A stretch of DNA of 64,000 nucleotides from the NCBI GenBank assembly GCA_011051655.1, contig DRKS01000006.1, forward strand, positions 36,943 to 100,942. Direction: 5' to 3'. The position numbers and the translations under genes are program-made. The notes below the pieces were generated by a model. That model was not told the origin of the DNA, made no database searches, and saw only the letters and a program-made list of their open reading frames with translations. Of the stretch, positions 30,234-39,122 are shown piece after piece. This DNA is from Sedimenticola sp. GTDB lineage: Bacteria > Pseudomonadota > Gammaproteobacteria > Chromatiales > Chromatiaceae. Numbering within the stretch: the first letter of the stretch is position 1; each line of letters begins with the position of its first letter.

Positions 30234-30821
30234 TCAATGGGAAACACCGTCCCGCCGAAACACCTTCACGAAGGTCAGCCACAGAATCCATATGTCGAAC
30301 CAGAAGGAGCGTCTTTGCAGATACTCCACATCCAGCCCGACTTTCTCGGGGATGGGCAACTCATCGCGACCATTCACCTGGGCCCAGCCGGTAAGGCCCG
30401 GAACCAACTCATGCACCCCCTGCCCGGTACGCAACGCAATCAGATCATCCTGATTGAACAGGGCCGGCCGTGGACCGACGAAACTCATGTCGCCCTTGAG
30501 GATGCTCCAAAGCTGCGGCAATTCGTCCAGGCTTGATTTGCGTAAAAACGAACCGATGGGCGTCAGATAATTTGCCGGATCGGACAACAAATGTGTCGCC
30601 ACCGCCGGGGTGTCGACACGCATGGTGCGAAACTTGGGCATCTTGAAAATGCGGTTGCCACGGCCCACGCGGTCCGACCAATAGATGGCCGGGCCGGGGG
30701 AAGTAAGGACGACCAGCAGGGCGATGAACAAAATAGGGATGGCGAACACCAGCGCAATACCACCGGCAAGCAAAATATCAAACAGCCGCTTCAGGCCGTT
30801 CTGCAGTCCCAACCCCGTCAC
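30234..30821 (-). CDS. Initiating undecaprenyl-phosphate sugar-1-phosphate transferase (short PGT)
   Basis: The 195-residue protein has the single re-entrant hydrophobic helix KRLFDILLAGGIALVFAIP, the KMPKFRTMRVD motif, the catalytic pair in SSLDELPQLW and the DMSFVGPRP and PGLTGWAQVNGR motifs of monotopic phosphoglycosyl transferases. It lacks the N-terminal four-helix domain of WbaP/WcaJ. It would load the first sugar phosphate on undecaprenyl phosphate. The GTG start overlaps the preceding glycosyltransferase stop. The 198 bases between it and the WbpM-like gene hold no gene. Confidence 0.95.
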   Translation of the reverse strand: MTGLGLQNGLKRLFDILLAGGIALVFAIPILFIALLVVLTSPGPAIYWSDRVGRGNRIFKMPKFRTMRVDTPAVATHLLSDPANYLTPIGSFLRKSSLDELPQLWSILKGDMSFVGPRPALFNQDDLIALRTGQGVHELVPGLTGWAQVNGRDELPIPEKVGLDVEYLQRRSFWFDIWILWLTFVKVFRRDGVSH

Positions 30822-31972
30822 AATAACCCGCCTTGTTTCGCATAGTGCCGGATGGTGTTTATTTGCAGGGCAATGACCTTGCTCTCATCATACAGATCCA
30901 ACGCCCGCAGACGACCCTGCCGACCCATCCCTTCGCGCATCTCAGGGTTTGCAAGAAGACTGCCGATTGCCTCAGCCAGCTGGCGCGGCGCCCTGGTTGG
31001 CACGAGCAAGCCGGTCCGCCCATGAACGACCTCTTCTCTCGCACCCCGGATATCCGTCGCCACAACGGGTTTTCCCATCATCATCGCCTCGATAATGGTG
31101 CGGGGCATCCCCTCGCGATGCGACGGAAGACAGAAAACATCCATGGCCGCCATCAAATCCGGAATATCGCTGCGAAACCCTGTGGTAATAAGGCGATTAC
31201 CCAGTACGGCGCGGGCTTCGGCCAGATCATCTTCAACAGGGTCATTGTGATCGCTTGCCAACCGGTCGCCCACCAGCAAGAAACAGGCGTCTGGAAATTG
31301 TCCGGCGAGTTCCCGTGCAGCGGCAAGGAATTCAGGACACCCCTTTTCCCGCACCATTCGGCCAACCATCCCGACCACCAAGGCGCTCTTGGGAATATCC
31401 AGGCTTGCGCGCACCTCTTCGATCTCATCCAGGGAGCGAGGCCGGAAACGCGCCGGGTCGACACCGTTGCCGATCGCCATCACATCCCGGGCGACCGCAA
31501 TTTTTTCACGAACCGCCGCCTCGGCATCCTCAGCGCTTTGGGTGAACAGCAAATCGTTGAACCAACCTCCCACTCTTTCCAAGGCGACAAATGCCCGCTG
31601 CTTCCAGGCCGGCATCTCATCATGAAAGTAAAAGCCGTGCGCGGTGTAAATGATCAGGGGAATACCGGCAAGCCTGCCGGCAATACGGCCAATCAGCGCC
31701 GCAATGGGCGTATGCGCATGCAGGATATCGAAACGTTCATTACGAAAAATGCGATACAGCCGCCAAACCGAGATGAGATGCGCAAACAGGTTCAGGCTGC
31801 GACTGATGGGCGTGACAATGACCGGGTATCCCCGCCGCTGCAGCTCCTCGATATGCCCGCCTTGTGAACAAACTGAAACGACTTGCCATCCCTCCCGCCG
31901 CATGCCGTCGATCAACGGCAGCAAAAAATGCTTCAGCGTAAAGTCAACCGCACACAGTTGACAGACTTTCAA
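30818..31972 (-). CDS. Glycosyltransferase family 4
   Basis: The 384-residue GT-B enzyme has the N-terminal fold KVCQLCAVDFTLKHFLLPLIDGM, HAHTPIAALIGRIAG and YTAHGFYFH, and the C-terminal donor site LPSHREGMPRTIIEAMMMGKP with the EX7E-type motif. It probably adds a sugar to the lipid-linked repeat unit at the cytoplasmic face. The frame is open to a TTG at 32095, but the extra 41 residues look non-coding. I use the TTG at 31972, which has AGGTGG upstream; a GTG at 31987 is an alternative. Confidence 0.9.
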   Translation of the reverse strand: MKVCQLCAVDFTLKHFLLPLIDGMRREGWQVVSVCSQGGHIEELQRRGYPVIVTPISRSLNLFAHLISVWRLYRIFRNERFDILHAHTPIAALIGRIAGRLAGIPLIIYTAHGFYFHDEMPAWKQRAFVALERVGGWFNDLLFTQSAEDAEAAVREKIAVARDVMAIGNGVDPARFRPRSLDEIEEVRASLDIPKSALVVGMVGRMVREKGCPEFLAAARELAGQFPDACFLLVGDRLASDHNDPVEDDLAEARAVLGNRLITTGFRSDIPDLMAAMDVFCLPSHREGMPRTIIEAMMMGKPVVATDIRGAREEVVHGRTGLLVPTRAPRQLAEAIGSLLANPEMREGMGRQGRLRALDLYDESKVIALQINTIRHYAKQGGLL

Positions 31973-32091
31973 ACCCGCCACCTTCACCAAGATCCCCCGG
32001 GATTGACGGGGTGAACCCCCATTGCCCCGATGATTTCGCCAAACACACCACGGCCACTGAGGCGACAAATCTTCAACTGAACGGGCATCTC

Positions 32092-33234
32092 TCAAACCCC
32101 GGACGATGTCATATCGCCGTCAGATTGTATCTTCCGATAAAGCTCTGTCACTTGCGACAGCGCACGGTCCTCTGAAAACGCCTCCAGACACCACTTGTGG
32201 CCCGCCGTCTGCATTGAATCACGAAGCGGCTCATCATCCAGCAGCCGGATGAATGCGTTTGCAAACGCCTCCGGGCTGCCGGCTTGAGCGGTAAGCCCTG
32301 TTATGCCGTCGAGTACAATATGGTTCAGCGGATAGATATCGCTAACCACCACGGGACAACCCGCCGACATGGCCTCAATCACCACCATGCCGAATCCTTC
32401 TGCAACGGAAGGAAGCGCAAATATTGTCAATTCACTCAGAAATCCAAGGGGATTGTCGCAAAAACCGCGAACCTCAACATGTTGGTCAAGATCAAGTTCC
32501 GAAACACGGTCCCGAATCACCTGCCGATACCCATTGGGGTCACTGCCGGCCAGTATAAGGCGAACTTCCGGATACCTTTCGAGAACACGTGGCATTGCAC
32601 GCACAAGGGTGTCCATGCCCTTCCTCGGCTCATAGCGGGCGAGGCAGCCTATGACGGCTTGTTGTCCTCCCGGGGGCGGCGTCTTTCTTGGGAACTCGCC
32701 TATCGGAACGCCGTGATAAATCACATGCAAGCGGTCGATAGGCACACCCAGCACCTGGTTGGCCCATGAACGCACATGGCCCGATACGGTAATCAATGCA
32801 TCAGCACGCCGCCACAACCAGCCAACAAATGGAAATACCCAGTATCCAGAATAAACCCCCTTAACGTAGGCATCATGGAGCGTGCCGATCCAGACCATTT
32901 CCGGGCAAAAAACCTTGACAATCGATGCAGCAAAATCCGATCTGGGAAGATGGGAGTGGAGAATATCCGGCCGCCAGGCCCTGGTGAGTTTGAACAGCTT
33001 GAACCAGCATCCGATATCATGAAAGAACCTGGCCCCCGGGTAATCCAGCACTCGTGTCGCCGCTCCAGCCGCTTCAAGCTCCGTCCGCAGATTCTTGGCG
33101 CCACCGACGGTCTGTTTGGTCAGCGCGGCCACCAGCACGGCATTGCCGGATCTCACCATATGCCTGACAAGGGCAACCAGATGCCGTTCGGCGCCACCGC
33201 TCCCAAACGAGTTGATGACATACATTATTTTCAT
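32092..33234 (-). CDS. Glycosyltransferase family 4
   Basis: The 380-residue GT-B enzyme starts MKIMYVINSFGSGGAERHLV, the GT4 acceptor-side glycine loop. Later come CLARYEPRKGMDTLVRAM and PSVAEGFGMVVIEAMSAGCP with the donor-site glutamates. Its ATG overlaps the preceding gene's stop (ATGA). The frame is open 14 codons upstream, but that overlaps the neighbour and has no glycine loop. The sugar donor is unknown. Confidence 0.92.
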   Translation of the reverse strand: MKIMYVINSFGSGGAERHLVALVRHMVRSGNAVLVAALTKQTVGGAKNLRTELEAAGAATRVLDYPGARFFHDIGCWFKLFKLTRAWRPDILHSHLPRSDFAASIVKVFCPEMVWIGTLHDAYVKGVYSGYWVFPFVGWLWRRADALITVSGHVRSWANQVLGVPIDRLHVIYHGVPIGEFPRKTPPPGGQQAVIGCLARYEPRKGMDTLVRAMPRVLERYPEVRLILAGSDPNGYRQVIRDRVSELDLDQHVEVRGFCDNPLGFLSELTIFALPSVAEGFGMVVIEAMSAGCPVVVSDIYPLNHIVLDGITGLTAQAGSPEAFANAFIRLLDDEPLRDSMQTAGHKWCLEAFSEDRALSQVTELYRKIQSDGDMTSSGV

Positions 33235-33983
33235 TGGGGCTGCGGCCCTTTTTTGATGAGGAAACCACCACCACAAGAAAGCCCGATCATGGACTCAGGC
33301 CTGTCCTGCAAATACTCATCACATGCGGCAGTGGCCCCCGGACAAGTGGTAAAACCGTAGTCATCGCACAAAATGATTCCTCCCACATGCATACGTGGGT
33401 AAAAAAAAGCCAGACTGTCGCGTGTCGGCTCAAAGAGGTCGACATCGATATGAACGAAGCTGAAGCGTCGATCGCTTACCTCAGAAAACCTGTCCGGAAT
33501 CCAGCCCTCATAAAACCGTACTGCATCCTCGCCAAATTCGGCCAGGTTAGCTCTGACTTCATCAAGGGAGCAGGCAAGATCGCCTCCCGACCAAAAATCT
33601 CCATCCCTGAGTGAAGGTTCAGAGAGCCCGGAAAATGAATCAAACATATGGTGGATGCGCCGAACCTTGGCCTTCTGATTGCCTTGGCATATAAGATAAG
33701 AACTTGCACCTTTAAAAACCCCACATTCAGCGGTATCGCCAGGTACTTCGGAAACCAGGCGCATCAACTGGGCAAGCATCCAGTGTCGGTCCGCGTTATT
33801 GCTATCCAGTTCATCAAAACGCTTCAAATAGGCATTGAACTCATTATCGTCCCACCATGCCAGCTGTGGCCAGTTGAAGCGATACTTCGGCACCAGCCAG
33901 GCCCCTATTTTTTGCAGCAGGAAGAAAGACAACAATGGGTCCCGCCGCCATATCATCCATAGCAATGTTTGAAGTTTTCTCAT
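33231..33983 (-). CDS. TylF/MycF-type SAM-dependent O-methyltransferase
   Basis: The 250-residue protein contains GDTAECGVFKGASS (SAM site), the metal-binding VHIDVDLFEPTRD and LCDDYGFTTCPGA. These are the marks of the macrocin O-methyltransferase family, which methylates sugar hydroxyls in a Mg-dependent way. It probably methylates a glycan residue or a nucleotide sugar. ATGA overlaps on both sides place it in the operon. Its base composition is lower in G+C than the housekeeping genes. Confidence 0.9.
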   Translation of the reverse strand: MRKLQTLLWMIWRRDPLLSFFLLQKIGAWLVPKYRFNWPQLAWWDDNEFNAYLKRFDELDSNNADRHWMLAQLMRLVSEVPGDTAECGVFKGASSYLICQGNQKAKVRRIHHMFDSFSGLSEPSLRDGDFWSGGDLACSLDEVRANLAEFGEDAVRFYEGWIPDRFSEVSDRRFSFVHIDVDLFEPTRDSLAFFYPRMHVGGIILCDDYGFTTCPGATAACDEYLQDRPESMIGLSCGGGFLIKKGPQPQ

Positions 33984-34801
33984 TCAATTCCACGCATCGC
34001 CATTACACAAATCGTATAACCCCTGTTCTGAAACGTCCGCTGCAGAACCGGCTCTAGATGGCTGACAACCTTGACCAGGAGTTTCTGAATCATGCCCGGC
34101 AAAAGGAAATAGGTCAGGATGAATCCGGGCGTGAAGCACACCGTCTTCCGCTCAGAAACCCGAAAACGGCTCCCCTCCATCAGAGCAAACAACTCCGCCG
34201 TATTCCGCCACTCATCACAAGGGTGGGGCCATTTCCGCCCCAGCAGCTTTTCCCATACCCAATAGCGCTCAAACCCATACCAGCTTCCCTTATTGGGAGT
34301 GGTCAGGACCAGACTGCCTCCTGGCCTGAGCACCCGCCAAATTTCCCGTAGCGCCTGTGGCGCATCGGGAATATGCTCGATGACCTCACTGCACAGGACT
34401 TTGTCGAAAGAGCCATCCGGGAAACCCAGGCAAGTCGCATCCCCAACCAATAGCGTAACATCGGTCACTCCGATGCGTTCCAGCTCCAGCTTTGCCGCCT
34501 CGACCATTCCCGCGGATATGTCCACTCCAACGACATGCCCTCCACTCTCGGCAATCTTCGCAATATCCCTTGCATTGCCACAGCCAATATCCAGAACGCG
34601 GTCACCCGGCTGCGGTGCCAGCAAATCAAGCGCGGCTTCGGCACGCAGTTCCTGCTCATAACAGATAACAGGGTTCGCCTGTATAGCCTCGTTGCGCCCT
34701 ACGGACATATCATCGAAAAACTGCCGTATTTCATCATTTGCAGATTCGGGTTTATTGGCTGTTGAATCCTGCATTGGCCCGCCCCTGGATTGATTATTCA
34801 T
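33980..34801 (-). CDS. Class I SAM-dependent methyltransferase
   Basis: The 273-residue protein carries RVLDIGCGNARDIAKIA (motif I), VVGVDISAGMVEAA, and KVLCSEVIEHIPDAPQALREIWRV of the Methyltransf_11 type. The C-terminal part has a hydrophobic stretch (FILTYFLLPGMIQKLLV). The acceptor is likely a glycan or its lipid-linked precursor but cannot be read from sequence. Both ends overlap neighbours by four bases. Confidence 0.88.
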   Translation of the reverse strand: MNNQSRGGPMQDSTANKPESANDEIRQFFDDMSVGRNEAIQANPVICYEQELRAEAALDLLAPQPGDRVLDIGCGNARDIAKIAESGGHVVGVDISAGMVEAAKLELERIGVTDVTLLVGDATCLGFPDGSFDKVLCSEVIEHIPDAPQALREIWRVLRPGGSLVLTTPNKGSWYGFERYWVWEKLLGRKWPHPCDEWRNTAELFALMEGSRFRVSERKTVCFTPGFILTYFLLPGMIQKLLVKVVSHLEPVLQRTFQNRGYTICVMAMRGIE

Positions 34802-36057
34802 GCCCAGCCCTGCAAGAGATTTTCATAGGCTTCTATTTCATGCCGGTTCAGCGTCTCCGGATTCATCATCTCCAGCGCCAAACGGCGGGCTGCTCTTCCG
34901 AGTCTTGCCGCCTCATCAGGATTTTCAAGCAGCCACAAGGCCTTCTCGGCCATCTGGCGCCAGTTTCCGTTCTGAACCAGCTCCCCGGTTTCTCCACTGC
35001 GAATAATCTCTCCCTGCCAATCGTAGTCATAGGCGACGATGGGAGCCGCGGCCAGACAGGCTTCGGTAAGCGCACGCCCCATGTGGGGGGATAAAACCAA
35101 TCGCGCATGGGGAAGCATATCCGCAATCCACTCCTGTGACCGATTGCCTGCAAATCTTACATATTCCAACACCCCCATTTTTTCGGCCAATTCTTCCAAC
35201 TCCCGCCGCATCGACCCGTCACCCACAAAAAGAAAAGCCACCTTCTGGCCCGACTCGCGCAATTCGCGTAGCACATATAAATTCTCTTCAGGCTGTTTCA
35301 TCTTTTCCAGCCGGCACACCGTCATAAGAAAGTCTCCATTCAGCCCCAGTTCCCGGCGCGACCGGGTCACATCTGCGCGGGCCCCGGGATCTGAAAAGTG
35401 AACGGGATGGATCAGATTCCCATAGCGGAATACGACGCCCCTGTCGCGCGCCGCCCCATTGGCAACGGCATAATCAAGGTTGTTCTGGTTCGCCCCCGCC
35501 ACCATGTCGCAACGCGCAAATATGAATCTTTCGATGCACTTCTCGATAGCGCGAAAACGAAACAGTTTTGGGAAAACCGGCTTGCCACTCGTCGCATAAA
35601 GGAGGTCATAATCAAAACACGCCCTGATGACAAGTGGCACGCCAAGAAGTCTCGCCAACAGCCAGCCGAGAATCCCCAGGTAATAGGGGTCGCCGACACG
35701 AACTACGGCAACTTTTGAATCACGCGCCAACCGATACAGCAAAATGACAAGACGACCTTGCGCAAACAATAAATTGAGCGGCGGAAACCATGCCAATAGC
35801 CGACTAATGCCGATAGTCCCTTCAACGAACAAATGACCTTCGTCAAGCCTTGTGATGGAAGGCGCGCCAAACCGCTTCCCGGCAGTTTCGAACAGTCCAG
35901 CCAAGGGATGTACCGAGATCACATAGCCAAAATACCCGCCCAGCTTTCGGCTCTCCAGCGCCTGATAGAGCTGGCGCTCGCGAAACATGGGCAACGTAAA
36001 TGACATATCCAGCACCATGATTGCGCGCGGCCCCATATTTACACCACACTCTTTCAT
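34798..36057 (-). CDS. Glycosyltransferase, GT4-like
   Basis: The 419-residue GT-B protein contains MTVCRLEKMKQPEENL and PHMGRALTEACLAAAPIVAYDYDWQ, the donor-site region of GT4-type transferases, though the usual second glutamate region is divergent. The N-terminal half has VVRVGDPYYLGILGWLLARLLG. Donor and acceptor are unknown. It is flanked by two methyltransferases in an ATGA-linked chain. Confidence 0.82.
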   Translation of the reverse strand: MKECGVNMGPRAIMVLDMSFTLPMFRERQLYQALESRKLGGYFGYVISVHPLAGLFETAGKRFGAPSITRLDEGHLFVEGTIGISRLLAWFPPLNLLFAQGRLVILLYRLARDSKVAVVRVGDPYYLGILGWLLARLLGVPLVIRACFDYDLLYATSGKPVFPKLFRFRAIEKCIERFIFARCDMVAGANQNNLDYAVANGAARDRGVVFRYGNLIHPVHFSDPGARADVTRSRRELGLNGDFLMTVCRLEKMKQPEENLYVLRELRESGQKVAFLFVGDGSMRRELEELAEKMGVLEYVRFAGNRSQEWIADMLPHARLVLSPHMGRALTEACLAAAPIVAYDYDWQGEIIRSGETGELVQNGNWRQMAEKALWLLENPDEAARLGRAARRLALEMMNPETLNRHEIEAYENLLQGWA

Positions 36058-36773
36058 CCGCGCTCCGGCTTCAATGCAGTGCGGGCTTCAAAATAAATAT
36101 TTGGTGCAACGAGAGCCTCTCCCATCCTTCCCAACACATATCGGAAAAACGCGCGCAGAAACAATCTTACGCCGGGACGGCTGAAATCAGGAAACGATCT
36201 GGTATAAAGTTTTTCCACGACCATCTCATTACGATGCAAAAGGTGTTTTAAGGCATTCAGATCAAAACTATGCAAATGCCCCCAACGGTGAAAGCGGGCT
36301 TGGCAATGGGGGCAAAAAACCTCATTGTCACGCAACGCCTCTCTATAGGGAACTGTGCCGATAAAAAGCCCTCCGCCCTTCAAGACGCGACCCACTTCCC
36401 GCAAAGAAGCATCAAGCAAGTCTTCCTGAATATGCTCAAGCACCTCGGTCATAATAACAATATCGAAAAAGCCGTCGGAAAATGGGATTGCATGGCAATA
36501 ACCCTGCCTGGCGCGCCCGGCCATTCCCTGTTCTTCATTGAGGCGTTTAACCGTCAATTCACTTGGATCCAGCGAATAGGCGATAACACCCCGCTGCATC
36601 AGCAGAGACTCCAGATAGCCCGAGCCGGCACCAATGTTCAGGACCGAGGCGCCCTGTCGACAGCGCTTGGAAATGAATTGCAGCCGGGAATAACTGGAGT
36701 CAAACGACTCCCGGGCCTGGTTCTGGTAGTAACTCCAGAGTTTGTCACTATCGTATTGGCGGACTTCCTTCAT
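36054..36773 (-). CDS. Class I SAM-dependent methyltransferase
   Basis: The 239-residue protein has motif I in ASVLNIGAGSGYLESLL and DIVIMTEVLEHIQEDLLDASLREVGRV, followed by CPHCQARFHRWGHLHSF, a Cys/His stretch shared with several glycan methyltransferases. The similar CCPNCGSLANKEGH stretch occurs in the methyltransferase at 53412-54209. Acceptor unknown. It starts four bases inside the wzx stop. Confidence 0.87.
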   Translation of the reverse strand: MKEVRQYDSDKLWSYYQNQARESFDSSYSRLQFISKRCRQGASVLNIGAGSGYLESLLMQRGVIAYSLDPSELTVKRLNEEQGMAGRARQGYCHAIPFSDGFFDIVIMTEVLEHIQEDLLDASLREVGRVLKGGGLFIGTVPYREALRDNEVFCPHCQARFHRWGHLHSFDLNALKHLLHRNEMVVEKLYTRSFPDFSRPGVRLFLRAFFRYVLGRMGEALVAPNIYFEARTALKPERG

Positions 36774-38290
36774 TGGGGATTACGCATTGATATTCGAACA
36801 GCCTTGACTGTTTCGCCAAGGCCGCGCTGCAAATCCGGGCAGATGCTTGCTGAAAGCAACCACCCTCCCACAAGGGCAAACCCGGCCAGGCCCAACATGG
36901 CGACATGGCTGGAAAGCTGGCCTGAAAAATGTTTAATTGGCCAGCCTATGGCGACAGAAATCAATGTCACCGAAATGAGGTTTTTAAGCAACTTGGCAAA
37001 AAACCCCGGGTTTCCGTGCCTGATAGCCGTCAGGACAAGGTAAGTCACGAACAGCAAGGCGCCATAGATCAACCAGCACAATGCCGCCCCTTGAATACCT
37101 TTGGCGCCGGCAAGCAACAATAATAGCGGGAAAAAAAACAGCAGGAAAACAAATTGAATTATCAATACAGGCTTGAATTGTTTTTTTGCATACAAGGCGT
37201 TCAACAAGGGATAGACACAGCCAACCAGCGCCGTCCCAAGCGCAAGCAATGAAAGAGGGGCAGCCGAGGCTGAAGCTATGCTTGAATCCCTGACCCATAC
37301 AAGCATTATCGTCTCCGCAAAGAAGGAAATCATTACCGCCGGAGGAATCATCAAGACGTACATAAACTGAGAGGCAATATCGATCTTTTTTTCAAGTTCC
37401 AAATAATTGCCACCAGAAGCAAGAGTGGAAAATCTCGCACCAAACCCTTGGGCAACCGGGGTGGCAAGAATCGACAGGCCGGCAGCCAGGCCCCATGCCA
37501 ATGTATAATGGCCAAGCGATTCCAGCGAAACCAGAAAGGACAGGACAATTTTGTCCATCTGACTCAGCACCATGCCCATGGCGGTAATCAGAAACATGGC
37601 CCCGGCCGCGTGCCTGATTGACATCAAAGGTTCAATGGCGAACCGAGCCCGACCGCCCGCCGTCCGAACATATGACCAGGTTTGCCAGCGCAGCCATATG
37701 ATTTGCAATACGCCCACCACAATATGCCACAAGAAGAAGGCCCGTATATCGTCACTGACACCCCAAGCAATGAGGGCTGCACCAACTCCACGCATCGTAC
37801 CGAAACCCGCCAGGATCGAAGCCGAGCGCGCCTGTTTGTGCAGGCCGATCAGGCTGGCGGTATAAAGCCCGCTTGGAAGTTGGATCATCAACGACAACAA
37901 CATCAGCGCCAATGCACCCTTGATCTGCTCATGCGGCAGAGTAGAGGCATGGACCCAGGCTGCGCCAAAGAACTCCACTCCGGCCAACAATGACAAGGCA
38001 ATCAAGAATACCGCAAACCCGTAAATCACCTCGACGCTGAACAGCAGCGCTCCTATTTTAGGCCGCTCCGCAGGCCGCGCTAAAATCCAGGCGATTTCCC
38101 GGGATACGGTGGCCGATAATGCAACATCCAGAATCCCTCCAATGGCTAATGCCGCCGTATAAAGGCCGATCAGGCCATAACTCTCGATGCCGAGCAAATG
38201 AACATAAACAGGGGCAAGGATAAGCGACAAGACCGCCAGCCAGGCGCTTGAAAGCAACCCAATTCCTATGCCCCGGCTAACTGAATTCAC
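36770..38290 (-). CDS. wzx: Lipid-linked oligosaccharide flippase (Wzx-like, MATE/MOP fold)
   Basis: The 506-residue protein has about 12-14 predicted membrane helices spread over its length, beginning GIGLLSSAWLAVLSLILAPVYVHLLG and with GLYTAALAIGGILDVALSATVSRE, the pattern of polysaccharide flippases. It would flip the undecaprenyl-linked repeat unit to the periplasm. The start is GTG at 38290. It is the only flippase seen in the locus. Confidence 0.9.
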   Translation of the reverse strand: MNSVSRGIGIGLLSSAWLAVLSLILAPVYVHLLGIESYGLIGLYTAALAIGGILDVALSATVSREIAWILARPAERPKIGALLFSVEVIYGFAVFLIALSLLAGVEFFGAAWVHASTLPHEQIKGALALMLLSLMIQLPSGLYTASLIGLHKQARSASILAGFGTMRGVGAALIAWGVSDDIRAFFLWHIVVGVLQIIWLRWQTWSYVRTAGGRARFAIEPLMSIRHAAGAMFLITAMGMVLSQMDKIVLSFLVSLESLGHYTLAWGLAAGLSILATPVAQGFGARFSTLASGGNYLELEKKIDIASQFMYVLMIPPAVMISFFAETIMLVWVRDSSIASASAAPLSLLALGTALVGCVYPLLNALYAKKQFKPVLIIQFVFLLFFFPLLLLLAGAKGIQGAALCWLIYGALLFVTYLVLTAIRHGNPGFFAKLLKNLISVTLISVAIGWPIKHFSGQLSSHVAMLGLAGFALVGGWLLSASICPDLQRGLGETVKAVRISMRNPQ

Positions 38291-38309
38291 TGTAAATCAA
38301 TTCTGCGGC

Positions 38310-39122
38310 TCATGCCGTATTTGCCGAATGAACGCCCAGGGCCGCCCTCATTTTTGGTAGCGCCTCGGCAACTTGTGTGCGATTGAAGAGCACCATCATC
38401 CTTGGAACCTCAGGCCCGACCCAGTCATCAATAGCATACAAATAGTTCGTCGGCAGAAAGAATGGCGCTGAAAAAAGGTCGATCAATCTCACATCGCCGG
38501 TTTGAATATCCATATTCTTGAATCCGCTTTTATTAATGTGCGTCGTGGTCAATAAATAACGGATATCGGAATTGGCGAAATTTGCGAGGGTTGAATAAAT
38601 ATCTCCAAAGGAAAAATGGATCAGGCAATCCCGGCAGATCCAGAGATCCACCTTTGGAAATTCGTCTGAGATGATATTGGCAACCGAGAAACGAGTGCGC
38701 TCACCCGCAAATCGACTAACATTCCTTGCTATCAACTGAGGGACAATATCGCCGCCAATGTAATCAATATCACACGATTCAACGACACAACGCATCCAGT
38801 TAAAATCACCGCACGGCGCATCAAAAACAGAGCGTATTCCAAATTTCTCAAAGAGCAGCGGAAGTTCCGCGCGAATATTTTCCGTATACGCCAACGTGGA
38901 GCCAGTTCCGCTGACGCTTTCCTCGCTTCCCCACCAGTTTGACTCATAGATTTGCGTAAAAACACTGGCCGTATCGGTGGAGCTGAAAATCCTTTGGCGG
39001 CGCCGCATGGACAGAATACGCACCAGCGGATAGCGGCAAGCGCGATACAGCGTCCCGGCAAGGCCGTGCACCCGCAAGGCATTGGAGAAGCGCAAAAGAG
39101 CAGAAGATGCATGCGGCAACAT
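38310..39122 (-). CDS. Class I SAM methyltransferase-like protein (paralog of 55418-56203)
   Basis: The 270-residue protein has FTQIYESNWWGSEESVSGTG, SVFDAPCGDFNWMR and VDLWICRDCLIHF, with the SAM-loop glycines in APCGDFNW. It is close to the protein at 55418-56203 throughout. The ATG at 39122 overlaps the preceding stop by one base (TAATG); an open upstream extension lies inside the neighbour. It may methylate a glycan component; the family is uncharacterised as far as I know. Confidence 0.83.
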   Translation of the reverse strand: MLPHASSALLRFSNALRVHGLAGTLYRACRYPLVRILSMRRRQRIFSSTDTASVFTQIYESNWWGSEESVSGTGSTLAYTENIRAELPLLFEKFGIRSVFDAPCGDFNWMRCVVESCDIDYIGGDIVPQLIARNVSRFAGERTRFSVANIISDEFPKVDLWICRDCLIHFSFGDIYSTLANFANSDIRYLLTTTHINKSGFKNMDIQTGDVRLIDLFSAPFFLPTNYLYAIDDWVGPEVPRMMVLFNRTQVAEALPKMRAALGVHSANTA

